This document shows, one piece after another, positions 36,779 to 49,300 of a stretch of 64,000 bases of DNA (its first letter is position 1; each line of letters begins with the position of its first letter). The stretch spans positions 1,302,001 through 1,366,000 of the forward strand of contig JANFOG010000004.1 of NCBI GenBank assembly GCA_024336345.1, read 5' to 3'. Below the pieces are notes generated by a model. That model saw nothing but the letters and a program-made list of their open reading frames with translations. It ran no database searches and had not been told where the DNA came from. The DNA is from Mariannaea sp. PMI_226. Lineage: Eukaryota; Ascomycota; Sordariomycetes; Hypocreales; Nectriaceae. Both the position numbers and the translations under genes were made by a program.

Positions 36779-39700
36779 TCACCATCGCCGCACTCCCTTG
36801 CCCTTACCCACACCTTCAGTTTCAAGCATAGGAAACTCCTCGTAATGAGCATCCTGATCCACCTCGTTTGGTGGAAAGAGCGCCTGGTCTTGTAAGCTAA
36901 GCTTTAGAGCCAGCTCGAGGTCATCATCACGAGTCATCATTTGACCAGAAGATCCAGAGGCATGTGCAGAACCAGCTTGTGGCGAGGGAGCTCCAGAGTG
37001 TTTCTTCTTCTTCTTGGGAGTCTTGGTCTTGAAAGTAACCGGAAACTCATAGTCACCAGAGGTGTGGTGGTCCTGGGGTGACTGGACGTAGGCAGAGTTC
37101 TCCGGGGTAGATAGCATATGGTCTGCATCTCCTCGGGGTGACTCGATGTTGTCATTGCCGCTCTCAAGCAATGAAAGTCTGATGGCTTGTTGAATCTGTT
37201 GTTCAAATTCATCCTCGCCCATGGCATGAGTGCCCTCAGAAGTACCCGTTGTAGGCGGTGTGAGGCCTGTAACACTAGGCTCAGGGGTAGCGGTATCAAC
37301 CGTGGATCCGCTGAATGTAGAAGCTGTGTCCAGGCTTGCTTCAGCAGCCGAGTCGCTCATTCGACGCTGTTCCTCGAGGAGGAAAGCCTCTTCAGAAACG
37401 AGCTGGGCATATCGCAAGGCCTCACTCTCCGTCAAATCACCCAACCCAACGCCAAAGCGATTGCGGAGGCGAGCCTGTTCACGGGAATTCAGTTCGATTT
37501 CATGCTCAAGTTCGGCTGTCTCAGCCGCAATGAAGTCAGAAACATCGCCACCTTGACGGCGACTAGCTAATCGGCCATGGATATCAGCATGCCTGAGACG
37601 GCGTTTGCGACTAGCTGTATGACTAGTCGAGCTGTATGCCCAATATCGTAAAAAGGCACCGAAGGAAACAACACCACGTAAGACGGTCGGATCCGGATCA
37701 AGGTAGATGGCACCAACGGCAGCGTAGGTATTCTCGTCCAACGCAGGATTCATGGTTGTCATGTGCCTAGGTACTCGACCATTGGATCGAGCGCTGAGAG
37801 TACGGATAGGCTCTAGCGATGACGCGAGGGGGTCCCACGCCTGGACGAGACCGTCGTTCCCGCCATGGACAAGATACAGGCCAGTGAGAGCAACGCAGGA
37901 AACTTCAGGCGAATCCGTGGCAATGTATCGCACCGGTTGTACAGTAGTCTCCCTGGATTCTGCACGACCGTTCCAGACAAGAACGACGCCATCATTCGTC
38001 CCGACAGCAAGCAGGCGGGATCTACGACCTGGTATTTCTTCTTCCACTTCGACGAGCGGGTCGTCAGCTAAGGTCAGCAGGGCATTGAAAGAATTGTCCA
38101 AGGCGCAGCTAGTAATGGTAAAAACCCCTTGTCCCTTCAAATTCATGTGGCTGATAGTCCAGTCATGAAGAGAATCGATGACATCAGTGGATGGCACGGG
38201 GGATAAGACCTTAGGTTCAGGGGGCTGTTCGCGTTGAGGAGCTTCAGAGTCGTTGACCAGCTCAGACTGAACAGGTCCAAAAAGAGATGGACCGGGAGAA
38301 GTAAAAGACTGAACTTCGGAGGGTGACTCAACTTCTGACGCGGTAGGTACTCCATGAGCAACGAGAGATCGAGTGTACCGCCGGATACGAGAAGAAAGGC
38401 CTTCAGCATAGCCGCAATCAAGGACAAAGATATGTTCGCCCGCACCTTCACCGTCGTCGCTCGCGAAATCAACTTCAAGTTTACGAAGCATATCCCATCC
38501 TTCGCAAACTCGTCTGAAATGAGCTGGCGTGTGGTGCAAGAATTTTTCGATCTCTCTGGCCTCAGCAGCCATCTGGCTTTTGCTCAGGTTCATCGAGTTT
38601 ACAGGAGATCGGGGTGAGTAGGCGCCTTTTGTTGCGTTTTTATCCGAGTCATCAGGCCGAGCCACTCGGCGGGTCGACTCCAGCAAATGCCAATAAACCG
38701 AACGACCAGCATACCAAGCATTCTTGGTCGGATCCTCCCCTTTATTTTGAGCGAGGGAGTTGACGGGAACATCGGTCAAGTAGTAGACCTCACCCAGAGC
38801 GTTAAGAGCAACAGCCCAGATTCTTCCCGCAGCCTTTCGCCTTAGGCTGTAGTTATCATCAACTTTTAGAGAGATGATAGGCACACCAGGACTGAGAACC
38901 CATCGCGCAGTTATCTCTCCAGTCTTGTATCTCGGTCCTGCTGAGTCACACGCAACGGCGTATGAAGTGACAACGCCCAGTGTAGAGCCAGTGAGCATGC
39001 CTACCATTGATTGAGTGTTTAGGGGAACAGCGGATGATTTGGCAAGCCAAACACTGCAAATGGCCTGCGACATCTCTGGAATCTTCGGGATATCTGGGTA
39101 TGTATCCACAACCCCAGTATCAGCGACCAGATACCGTCCCCGTGGCTCCAGAATAGGTCGAAAGAAGGCTCGACCTCCTGGAAATCCTTCACCAGACAAC
39201 ATGCCATACGGCTGGCTGACATCCATGACATTGGCAGTGGCAGCAGGGCCATCACCAAGGCCATATGGGACAAGGCCTGGAAACACTTCCTCAACCTGCA
39301 AATTCCTGAATGGATCCACAAGACCCCATTTCTCGATCTTGCCATTCGTTGGATCACTGATGGTTGCAGCTCCGAGGTCAGACGCTCCTTGTATGGCACT
39401 CGGTGGCTTTTTGCCGTTGGAAAAGACAGCATGAATATTTGTCACAGCCCAAGGCAACTTGGAATTGTACGTCAAGACTGCGCTGTGCTTCTTGCCGCCC
39501 CGAACAGAGGCACCGGCAACCCCAACAGTCGATTTACCACGGGCAAGACTCCTAAGCAGGCGAGTTCGAAGCAAATACTCCTTCCGCCAGGACGCAAGAG
39601 GGGTCAAGCGAGCAAAATAGCGGGCTTCAGACCGGACAAACTCGGAAGAACCATCAGCCCAGATATCAATGCTTGGTTTATGGCCAAGCGCCTCCTGCCC

Positions 39701-40270
39701 CGGAAAGTACCGGAGAAAGGCCATCCTCCAAGCATGAGCGCTCGTTATCAGTGCATAAAAGCGCTTCGATACCAGAGCGATGGCGGCATGGGAATCGGCG
39801 TGGAGGTGGGACAGTATCTGAGTCAGGATTTCTGGATTTAAATGTTAGCATATCGAAGCAAAAACAGATTGGAAGTCTTGATTCATACCATTGGGGAAAT
39901 CCAGAAGCTGTACGCCATCAGAGGGCGTGTCAGAGCGTTTGATAACTTTAAAGCCCAGGGCCCGTTTCGGGGTTGGCGGAGTCATTGCATTCTCATACTC
40001 AGAGATCCGATGGCCAGGCACGAATGCACGATCGTCAAGGTTCAGTCCACGTAGCTCTTGGTCGAGCATCTCGGCGTCAACGGCATTATTGTGTGACCGA
40101 CGTCGAGCCTCATGCCCGAGGCGCGAAGAGCCGCCGCTTGAGTCCCCATGGAAAACTCGGCGGAGGCCATCGCGATCGCGGTGAAGGGGGCCATGCTGAG
40201 TGGAGGCGGTTGTTGAGAGAGTACTGGTATGAGTCACAGGTGGAATAATCGCGGGAGGCTCTTGTTGCAT
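36779..40270 (-). CDS. F-box/WD40/UIM protein, Ufo1-like SCF substrate receptor
   Basis: Exons 40270-39889 and 39831-36779 (donor GTATGA, acceptor CAG) give 1144 residues. The intron splits the F-box: LLDFPN joins EILTQILSHLHADSHAAIAL, followed by VSKRFYALI and a Trp-rich end, at about residues 120-165; this motif binds Skp1. The middle shows scattered WD-like blades, clearest at LLAVGTNDGVVLVWNG and LYLVHGGNDGLVQAWDP (about 690-760). Near the C-terminus are two ubiquitin-interacting motifs, EFEQQIQQAIRLSLLESG (about 1000) and DDDLELALKLSLQDQ (about 1095). The same order is known in yeast Ufo1, which turns over HO endonuclease through SCF and Ddi1, and whose UIMs control its own degradation. 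The start is the first ATG after an in-frame stop; the frame is open somewhat further upstream but only from a GTG. Confidence 0.9.
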
Positions 40271-40901
40271 ATAGCTAAAGGCGAGAAACGAGGGGGAAGA
40301 GGGTTGTGACTGTGCGCGGGGTCTCTGCACAGTCTGGGGCGTGGAGAGTTGGGGGGAGTTCGAGTTGGTTATCGTATGGGGAACGCGAGAGCAGGTGAGG
40401 TTGTATCGCTGTGCAGTGCAGTGCAGAGCGAAGACGTAGTAAGAGTGGTGATGATGTTATTTTGGGAGACGATGAAAGATGTTCCCTTTTTTTCTCTCGC
40501 GGTGCAATGGGCAACTAGATTGCCGGCAACGCTAAGAGCCAAGTACGTACTCCGCATTTAAAATGAATCTTTGGACGATACTGGTGCTAATTTCACTTAT
40601 GCCGGACAGTACGTATCAGATGTTTCCTTGCCGATGATGAGCCGAAGCCGTTGGTTGAAGTTGCCCTTTGGGCTGGTCGCTTGACCAATCGGCAGACGGA
40701 GGATCGCATCGTGTTTGTTGTTCAATCATCAACAACTCGCGAATTGAACAGGTTCGATTATCACGTTGAAGCATCTGATAGTAGTACTGGATAGTCACCA
40801 ATTTACACTCCCCTATAGGCTTCGTGTATTGTCATGTCCTGAGCTATTGTCATTGTCTTTGAGCATATGATGTCACAATACCAGGACCTTGATGATTGGC
40901 C

Positions 40902-41358
40902 TTATTCGACCACAAACTGACTCGGCATTGGATGATCTAAATCGTTCCATACGAGGTTGTATCCATCTTCAGAAACAGTGATGTCCTGGTTGTTGGTGAC
41001 TGCCAAGTGAATACCCGTCTTGAGGATGCCTTCTACTTCTGATGAGAAGCCGAACGTGCGATGTCTATCTCGCAGAATACACTGTCAATCTTGGAGCAGA
41101 AACGTTCCCCCAGAGGGAAGCAATAAACTTGAAAAGTGAAGGTATTGCATTGTAGAAGCTACCGCACCAGGTCGGTTGTTAAAGCTGATCAGGACTGGCA
41201 TCTGCTTAATGGTAAAACCAGGTCGTAGGACCCTCGAGCGGATAGGAGAAGCATCGAAGGGAGTGGGTGCAGACCATTCTTGATGTGTTTCTCCAGAATT
41301 GTCCTGTTTCTTTTCTTCAAGTCGCTCAATTCGTCTTGTGTCATGACCAATAGAGAGT
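40902..41358 (-). pseudogene. Possible 3' exons or relic of an unrecognised gene
   Basis: Two segments read like coding sequence. The first (41358-41163) follows an AACCAG acceptor and contains HDTRRIERLEEKKQ, EWSAPTPFDASPI and LISFNNRPGA. The second (41081-40902) follows a GACAG acceptor and contains RDRHRTFGFSSEVEG and DGYNLVWNDLDHP, ending at TAA 40904-40902. They join in frame if the intervening 81 bases (GTAGCT..CAG) are an intron. No 5' exon with a start could be connected: upstream frames at 41400-41520 show protein-like pieces in different frames separated by stops. It may be a decayed gene or an unfinished model. I do not recognise the family. Confidence 0.35.
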
Positions 41359-43257
41359 CTGGTTCAAGATTACACCCTCCGGTGGTGATAGCGCCTCGCC
41401 GGACCTTGGTAAAATCGAATCATATCCTGTTAGGATGTCCCAACAGAGAGTCAAAAACCAGAATACCACGGATCTTCCCACCAGTCAATGTCGGCTGTTC
41501 TACATTCTAGACATAATTAAAAGAGTTTTTGTTTGTACTGTGCCCAGATGAGAATCACCGGTTTCAAAAGCTTATACTTTTGCAGCAATTTGATTTTGCG
41601 GCTCGCCTCGTCTTGCCCATTCGAATTGAGATGGCAAACGTTCTCTACGGTCTAAAGTGCCAACAGCTTGTGGGTTGGTAAGATGCAGACCTCTCCCGTG
41701 TTCTCTCAATTTGTGTGACCGATTGTCGCTTCAGTTCGAATAGATTTGTATCCTCCCCTTCGTAGGCACAATTCGAATACTCAAGCTAACTTACCTTATC
41801 AATAGGCTCGATACAATTGTTTAAGCTTTACTTTATAGTATCTCAATAGTTCGTATTAATATTATTTCAACCAAGTTTACAGAAGAATCGACCTAGAGTG
41901 CCTCCTATACTATGTATGTGTTCTCATTTCCTCAATGCTCTAGAGTTCCTGTCAGATAGTACCAGACAAGCTTCTATTCAGTAACTCTGCTGGAAATGAT
42001 CACATGGAGAAAGGTTCATTCGTGGAGTCTCAATCACAACCGCAGGCCAGCTGGCTGGGTTCGAAGTGGGAGATGTTTTTGCATCTGACTTTGGGCAATC
42101 TGATTTCTTGCAGAGCAAAAGCATAGCAGGATTTTGCTGTACGCTTGCGCACGCTATCTTGTCTCATATCCCACATTCTCTCGTTTATATTCAATGCACA
42201 GTCATTATTAGAACCAAACCCTTCATTTGATCGTTTTTCTCGCAACGGGACCGAACTATGTGACCAGGCCAGAAGACAACTGATTTTTCCCCCTGGGTTG
42301 CCCCAGATTCTACTCTCGCACTCCGTATGTCAGAAGTACCCTCAGTCATTGTTTCCGATTCGTTGATCCTCACCATACGTTAGAAGGACAACAGGCATAA
42401 GATATTGCACGAAGTTTGGCAGTAACGGAGTTTTGCAAGCGCCAAGTGAGCATCTAATACGGTATGGCCAAGTGGAAGTTATGGCAGCCCATTGTTGTAT
42501 GTATTAGCACTACAATATTTGTAGGACCTTGAGCTGGGGAAATAATGAGAGAGCAGACCAGCCCATTGAAAATCTTGCTAGAAACGTTGGACTAGAGTTG
42601 CAAACAAAACTCGATGATTGAGGAGCCTTACATCATCCTTCTCCCTTTGACAATCCCAAGGACTCGGAACCGAGTCTGACCAGCTGATAGTCCGGCTGAA
42701 TGAATTGCATTGCTAGCTTGTGCACATGCGGGTAACGCCGACCATTGTTTGATTGTTGGCTAATGCAACTCTTGTATGTATGTACTAGAGCTATAGTTTA
42801 GTCCTGGGCTGGGTGGCGAAATTCCCTCGATCAAGCCGAGCATAAATAGACCGCCCAATAATCCTTCCATCCCCAGAGCTGAGCGGTGTATCGCACATTT
42901 TAGCCCCTCCCAAATTACTCCGTAGATATCTATCTGCCTTAGTTTAGCAATGACGCACCATCTAAAAAGATATTTTTGGTGCCCTAGAGATTAAACGGTC
43001 AACAGACAAGGTGGGGAAAATAAAAAGAAAAGAAGATTATAACTAGTAGAAGAAGATCTGGAGGTCTACACTGTACGGGAGAACACAATGCCGGTCGATC
43101 TATGCCTCATCTCTGCACCCTTTTTATTTTCTTATTTGCTTACTTCGGTTGGCTGTCTTGGTACGTCTTCAGGTATCTTAGGTAAGTCGGGCAAATCTGT
43201 TGTTATTTTACAGTATGTACCAGCCTACCAGCCTCAGGTACCTCACCCTAGGAATGG

Positions 43258-43312
43258 GGTGACTGGAGTCGCTAAAGTCACTGGAGTCACTGGAGCCTTA
43301 GCGGCCTTAGCG
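43258..43312. repeat. Short direct repeats
   Basis: TCACTGGAG-like units occur three times in succession (one altered), followed by two tandem copies of the 9-mer GCCTTAGCG. They lie in the gene-poor region and are not inside a supported gene. Confidence 0.6.
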
Positions 43313-46300
43313 GATCCACGGCCCTTCCCGTCCCGCGAAAGCCACTTTTTGGAAAATCTCAACAATAGATTCAGAAAAAAACACTCCATAACTTGTTCTC
43401 GCTAAAAGCAAAGCCACTTCGTTTTTTTTTTCACTCTATCGTTTATGGCCTGCTACACCATTACAATTCTGAGCCGGTTTCAGTTCTCTCCGTCTTGTCT
43501 CGCGGTTGAAATGAGGGGAGGAGGGGTTTTCTCGTTGGCGGCGCCACCTTCAGTTGTGGTCGTCCTGCACGCACACACACGTTGCTCTCCTACCGTCTCC
43601 CCGAATGAAGCAGCCCATTCAATCCGCTAAAGCACCGGGGAAGCATCAAGTTGCAGATTGTCATGCGTGACCAGTCACACACTGCACCAAAGGCGCTTGT
43701 GATGAGTGCCTTTCTCCTACCAAAATTCAATGCCTACATAGTATGTATGTAGAGCAAGGTAGGTGCGTATTCAGTGACGGGGGAGCATTACAAAGCAGTG
43801 CGTGACTCTTCAGCACAAGTCCAAGCACACAAACACAAGAGCACAGTGCAGATGTCTCTTTAGTGCTGAGAAGGCGAATATCAGCTCCTAACTGACGAAT
43901 GGTGATTGGCTGCCCAACAGTTTGGAAAGGAGGTATAGAGAAGGTAATTTATTAGGTGTTTACCTATCGATCGGGCGGACCGGTGCCAAGCACGCGTTTT
44001 TTTTTTTCCTGGGAATCAAAATATACTCGGCTGTGGCGGAAGATCCTTCCCCTCACCATCTGCGATACTCAACCAAACAGGAGATGGCTGCGCCTCCCAG
44101 CCTGAGACGTGAACGCTCAGATCGCCATGATCGGCCCCGAGGGAACTTTTGATCCCGGCACAAAATCGTCGCATTGGTAGAGCGATTGCCCTAATCGGCA
44201 CCGGGCCTGATGCTACAGGATCAAGATTGATTCCGCCCTGGTTGCCTTGGATAATAATCAGCGCTGAGTTTTTCTTCCCACCACATGTTTTTTTACTAAG
44301 CATTGGAGGGGTTTGAGGGGCTACTCTCCGTTCGTTGAAAAAACATGAGGCCGTCAGGGCTATTCACTTTACGACGCCGCCAGCGTGAGTGTTGTTAGAC
44401 TTCTCCAATCGATGAGAACCAGGGCGCGCGTCTATACATCATTGGTGTCTGTTTGCTCTTGTGATCTCCTCACAGGGGGTTTGAGGCGCCACACAGTCTC
44501 AGGTCTGCACGTATCCACAAACATTGAGCACACAAGTGGAAAATCATTGCAGCAAATTCTCCGCGTCCCAGTCGCTTTCAACCCTCCTACCTCACTCAGT
44601 ACTACGTAAGACGTAGCGCTACAACTCGAACATAGTGGGAGCCCGAGGGGGAAGCGTGCTTCACTTTCATATCACTCAATAATGGCCATCAGCCAACCAA
44701 CTAGGTCGAACAGACTGCATGCTCTCTTAGAAAAGGGTGTGAGTATGATTCGCAGTACTGTAAGGTGTACCTACTCCGTGTGTATAGGGCAGTCATAAGA
44801 AGCTCACGACAAGACTACTTGTTTTGGCTTGATCATAGCAAATGAGGCTAGCTTAGACTCCTCTAATTGGGCAACCTAGAATCAGGTGCTCAATTGGAAG
44901 TAAAAATAAACGACGCGACATGATATGGGTGGGAGGGGGATTGCGGTCTCACTCTTCTCTAATGGCCCTGAATAGAGTATCAGAAAGCCCCGCACTCTGT
45001 TGTCAAGCTTGGGATTTTACTCTGGCTTGAGACATACATACAAACACACTCTCACACGCTCGCTCACACACACATGCACACAGAAAGGCGGTGAAGTTTG
45101 TGTGTTCCAGGCTGTTGTCTGTTGTTGCAGTTGCACAGACTGGCGCGTGCCTGGCCTCCACTGACTCTCACGGGGACTATGTAGAACCATTGCACCGGGT
45201 TTGGGTGTGTACACAGCAATAAAACAGTGAGCGGCATCTCCGCTTCTTGAGCAAAAAGAAATAACAGAAATAACAAAAGAGAAAAAGGAAGGCCTAGCCC
45301 CAAGTCTCAGACACTGCCAGCCCTCTCTTCCTGAGAGCTGTTTCTTGCGTGTGTCGCGTTAAGCAGTGGCAGTGACACGTGTGCATTCTGTTCTACGGCG
45401 TTTGTCTGCTGGTTCTCAGGGGGCAATGGCAAACGAAGCAACCATTTCAATACTAGTGAATATAGCATAGCAAAGGAAGCCTTTCTTGTTCTCCTGCATG
45501 GTAATTGAATCTGTACATAAGGGGTTTTCTCCAGACACCGCTGACTTACGGAGAAAATACGCCGTTAAACTGTCGTGTATTGCTGAGGGGAAGTGGGCGT
45601 ATGGAAAGGGAATGGAACCATTTGTGGATGACTGTCGGGGGGGCGGCCTGAGCGCGCATATCAGAGACAACCCTCCTTCGCTTATGAAAGGTCCTCCCGC
45701 TGCCAATCTCCAAACCGTCAATGACACAATGCTGTACCGCTGGTCTGGTTCAGAACACAACTAGTCCTTGGGCAATCCCTTAGCTCAGAGGCCAACCAAC
45801 CGTGCGTTTGAAATGAACTTTGGGCCTCGAAAATCCAGCGAAGTGGAAACGGGGGTTCAGAGGTCGATCCCTTCAGTGCGCTAATAATGTCCCACAAGCT
45901 TCCAATGAGAAGAAGCGAGGAGCGGGAAGGAAAAGTTGGCGGTGGCAGCGGGTACCTTTCCCATGGACGAGACTCGGAATCAGACCATTGATGGCGTGCA
46001 ACACGCAAGTCATGCCATGCGGCAATCTGACCCCGTCAATGTGTCCAACATCTGACTGCCTGAAATATCATGTATTAAATACATTGTACTCCGTATGTTG
46101 TACGTACTACGTAAGTATGAAGGCATGCCGTGGAGTAAAATTCCAGCAGCATGGGGGGGCAACCAACAAACAAGCGTAAATGAACGTAGGTGGCGACGAT
46201 AGACGGCGATAGGGAATGCAAACGTCGGCGGCCGATCGAGTTTGTATGTTTGGGGGGGCGAACCAGGAAGCACGTAATATGTAGGAGGCAACAACTGCAT

Positions 46301-49300
46301 ATGGAAGACTCCCATACCCACACAGAGTTGGGCCATTTCTTTGATTAATAGGGCAGGCGAGCCGATGAGTGTTTGACATGGGGTAACCATACCCTCAGGG
46401 CACACTTCTTTGTTGATACGATTATCATGCTGCTGCGCTGGAGACCATTCGTTTTCGGTTTTCAAAAGACATGAGGAATCGACTGGTACGAGCTAGCTAG
46501 ATTATTGTATGGATGCATAGGCCTCGGTCACATTAAAAAATTTGAAGCACACAGGCGAAGCATGAGGGTGGCAATGTGGTGACCAGTCTCGCATTGGAGG
46601 TCGGCTTTGTTGAGAAGGAATACTGAGCTCAAGCGCTGTCCCTACTGAGTGCAGGGAATTTGATCCTACTTGCACGGTGCATCTGGAAATAGATCACATA
46701 TATCGGTGAGATATATTCGACCCAGGATCCCGCGGACTGTGTCGATTTAGATGTGAACCGCTCGATCTGCCAATTCACGTTTAGCTCCAGGATCATGCCT
46801 GGATGTTCAGATTATGCTTGTGCCTACTCAAGGATTACCTCACTCAAGACCCCAGCGAACTGTGCCAACTGGTTACACTTTTCAGAACCTATTCAGGCGC
46901 CCAGAGTCGCTGTACTACTACACAGCACGGAGTAAAATGCCGAAGCCATAGAAGGGAGCATGACCGATAGGAGAACGGCTCTTCGTGGTTGTAGCTCCAA
47001 TACATGGAGGAGCCGGCTAGAATTGACCAGACTGCTGACCATTGCCAATAATTATCATGGTAAATTGACTTGTCATAAGCAACCATTGCTTCGATCTTCT
47101 CTTAGACAAAATTGGGTATTGAAAAACGAGGTTCGGATCATAAGTGCTGATTGGCATAGGGTGCAAAATACAGCCTGACCAAAACCGCACTGGTGCTTAC
47201 AGGATCCAACACGGTTGCTCGGAACTGTGCAACCAAAACGTCAAATCCTTCCCCAGAGTACAGGCTAGATATTTCGCTTGTCAGATCTTTTGTCAAACAC
47301 TTGATCGGTCAGACGTTTTGAGTCACCTCCCCTTGCCACCCGCTGGCTGGCTGGCGGTAAGCCCTCATCTGCGGGCTTTGACTGGCATGCATGTTGGGTT
47401 GGTCTGTACGATGTACCGTACACGAATATCCGCAACCTTGGAACCTCAAAGATTGGTGGACAAGTTGCAGGTGAGGGGGGTGGTTGAAGACACTGTTTGC
47501 GCTATTGAGTTTGTGATCCTCCATCCACGGCCCCTGCTCGCTGAGGAAAGAAAAGACAGCCCAACTGGGACGCACTATTGTCACGACAAGCATAACAACA
47601 CATTGTCGAGTTCCTTTGGGTTTGAAAAAACCGCCAGATCATTATTACCGAGTACACCAGGGAGGCAAGCGACATTTGGAAAATGATCCGAATTCAACGG
47701 CGGAGCTAGGGCTTCGGGCAACTTTCGCGTAATTACACATTGCATCTTGTCCTTCTGCTAACGGGAACAGCAGCCGGCGAACCCTCAGGGGGAGCGCTGA
47801 ATTAGCGAGCACAGCCAGCGCGCGGTTCAGATAAGCCTGGACAATTTGAAGAGAATCGGATTGAAGGAGATTCGTATGATGTAGAAACGCTGAAACGCAG
47901 TGCGTAGTTGATTGTGGCAACTGAAAACCCCAAGCATCCGCCAGAAGGCCGAAAAAAAAATATTATTCTGAATGAATTCATGCCGTGCGGCGACTCCACC
48001 ACAGCGGGTAGGATTTGCGGGAGGTTCCAACATGTCGGAGACAACGACGTGGCGACGGGATGCTCAGATGCCAGGATGGGGGTTGCGGGATAGATAGAGG
48101 TTGAGGAACCGCATGCGGAAAAGGGGTGTGCGTCAATAAGGTGGTTTCAATGGAACCGCGTTATGCAACAGTAGTGATAGCACTGTATCCACCCAATGTC
48201 CACTTCGTCCTCTTCCTTCGCTCACAAGCATCTTGCCCAGAGGACAGTGGAGCAGCCAAATCCAGACGGAGAGAAAACAAGGCGATGAGAGGGCCACTCT
48301 TCCAGAACAACGTGCCATTGATAGTGCGACGTCGCTACTGTACTCCGTACATATGGGCAGGTGTGATTCGCCAAACCAGAGTCTCTTTCAACAAGCAACC
48401 AACAGCCAACGACCAACGACCAACAACACAACACGGGGACGGGGGAAACGCAAGAGGGATTCGGAGCAGGCGAACAAGACTCTCCGACCTGTGAACGGAC
48501 CGAGGCTCCAGACCTTGGGGTTCCCTTATTTCAGGACTCCCAGGTCCAGGGTCTAGAATCTCAGAGGGCTTGCTTAGCTGAGCGCTTCGGAAGCGCCTTG
48601 GACATCTCCTTTCATGTCGCAGTTGGGGAAATAGAACGGTAAGTTTGGTGGCCAGACTTGCTGCAGTTTCAAGTGCGACAAGCCCAGGCAGGCTGAGGGG
48701 ACAGACGCCGTCGACGAAGTTCACACGTAAATAAGGTCAGGCAAAACCAGCTGGTTTACTGCACTGTACTGTGCTGGCGGCGCGAGGGTTCACATTGAGA
48801 CCTCCTCTCCCGGAAGTTTGGGCCTCACGTCATGGAGAATCCTCAAGTCCTCTTCATTCCAGTTCATCAACAGACTTCCAACTGGCTTGCACAGTGCACA
48901 GTACAATAACCGTACCATATCATACGGTACATGTGAGTGTGGATCGTACATTCCCCAGGAACAACGTCGCCCACAGGCTGAGAGTCCACCGGCGTCACCA
49001 CACGGTCCACACCACCAGCCAGACCCCGGGAGGGAATGATGATGAGATTGGCCTTTTGAACAACGACGTGGTGCATACTGCATGTACGTGTGCCAAACGG
49101 GACATAGTGGCTGGGTCACAGCTGGAAAGTTGTCTTTTGCGCCGGTGGCTCGGGAGCGTTCGTGGTGGCCATGCTCTTACTCTCTCTCCCTCCCGTCCCG
49201 AGTTCCAGCCAACTTTTGATGTCGTGGCACGAGAGAGTGACAGGAGTTTGAGTCAAACTTGGACCCAGATTTGCCTGAGCATAATTAATACCCGACGCCA

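Noticed and set aside
43088..43405. 105-codon frame with a hydrophobic start, signal-peptide-like
   Set aside because: It spans the short direct repeats at 43258-43312 and has no supporting features beyond length; could not be distinguished from chance.
44140..44230. Possible tRNA-like sequence (GGTAGAGCGATTG)
   Set aside because: A D-arm-like string is present but no T arm with TTC-A/G-A or matching acceptor stem could be drawn.
47144..47686. 180-codon plus-strand frame in the gene-poor region
   Set aside because: Overlapped by an opposite-strand frame, no motif or typical fungal codon bias visible, and no sensible leader.
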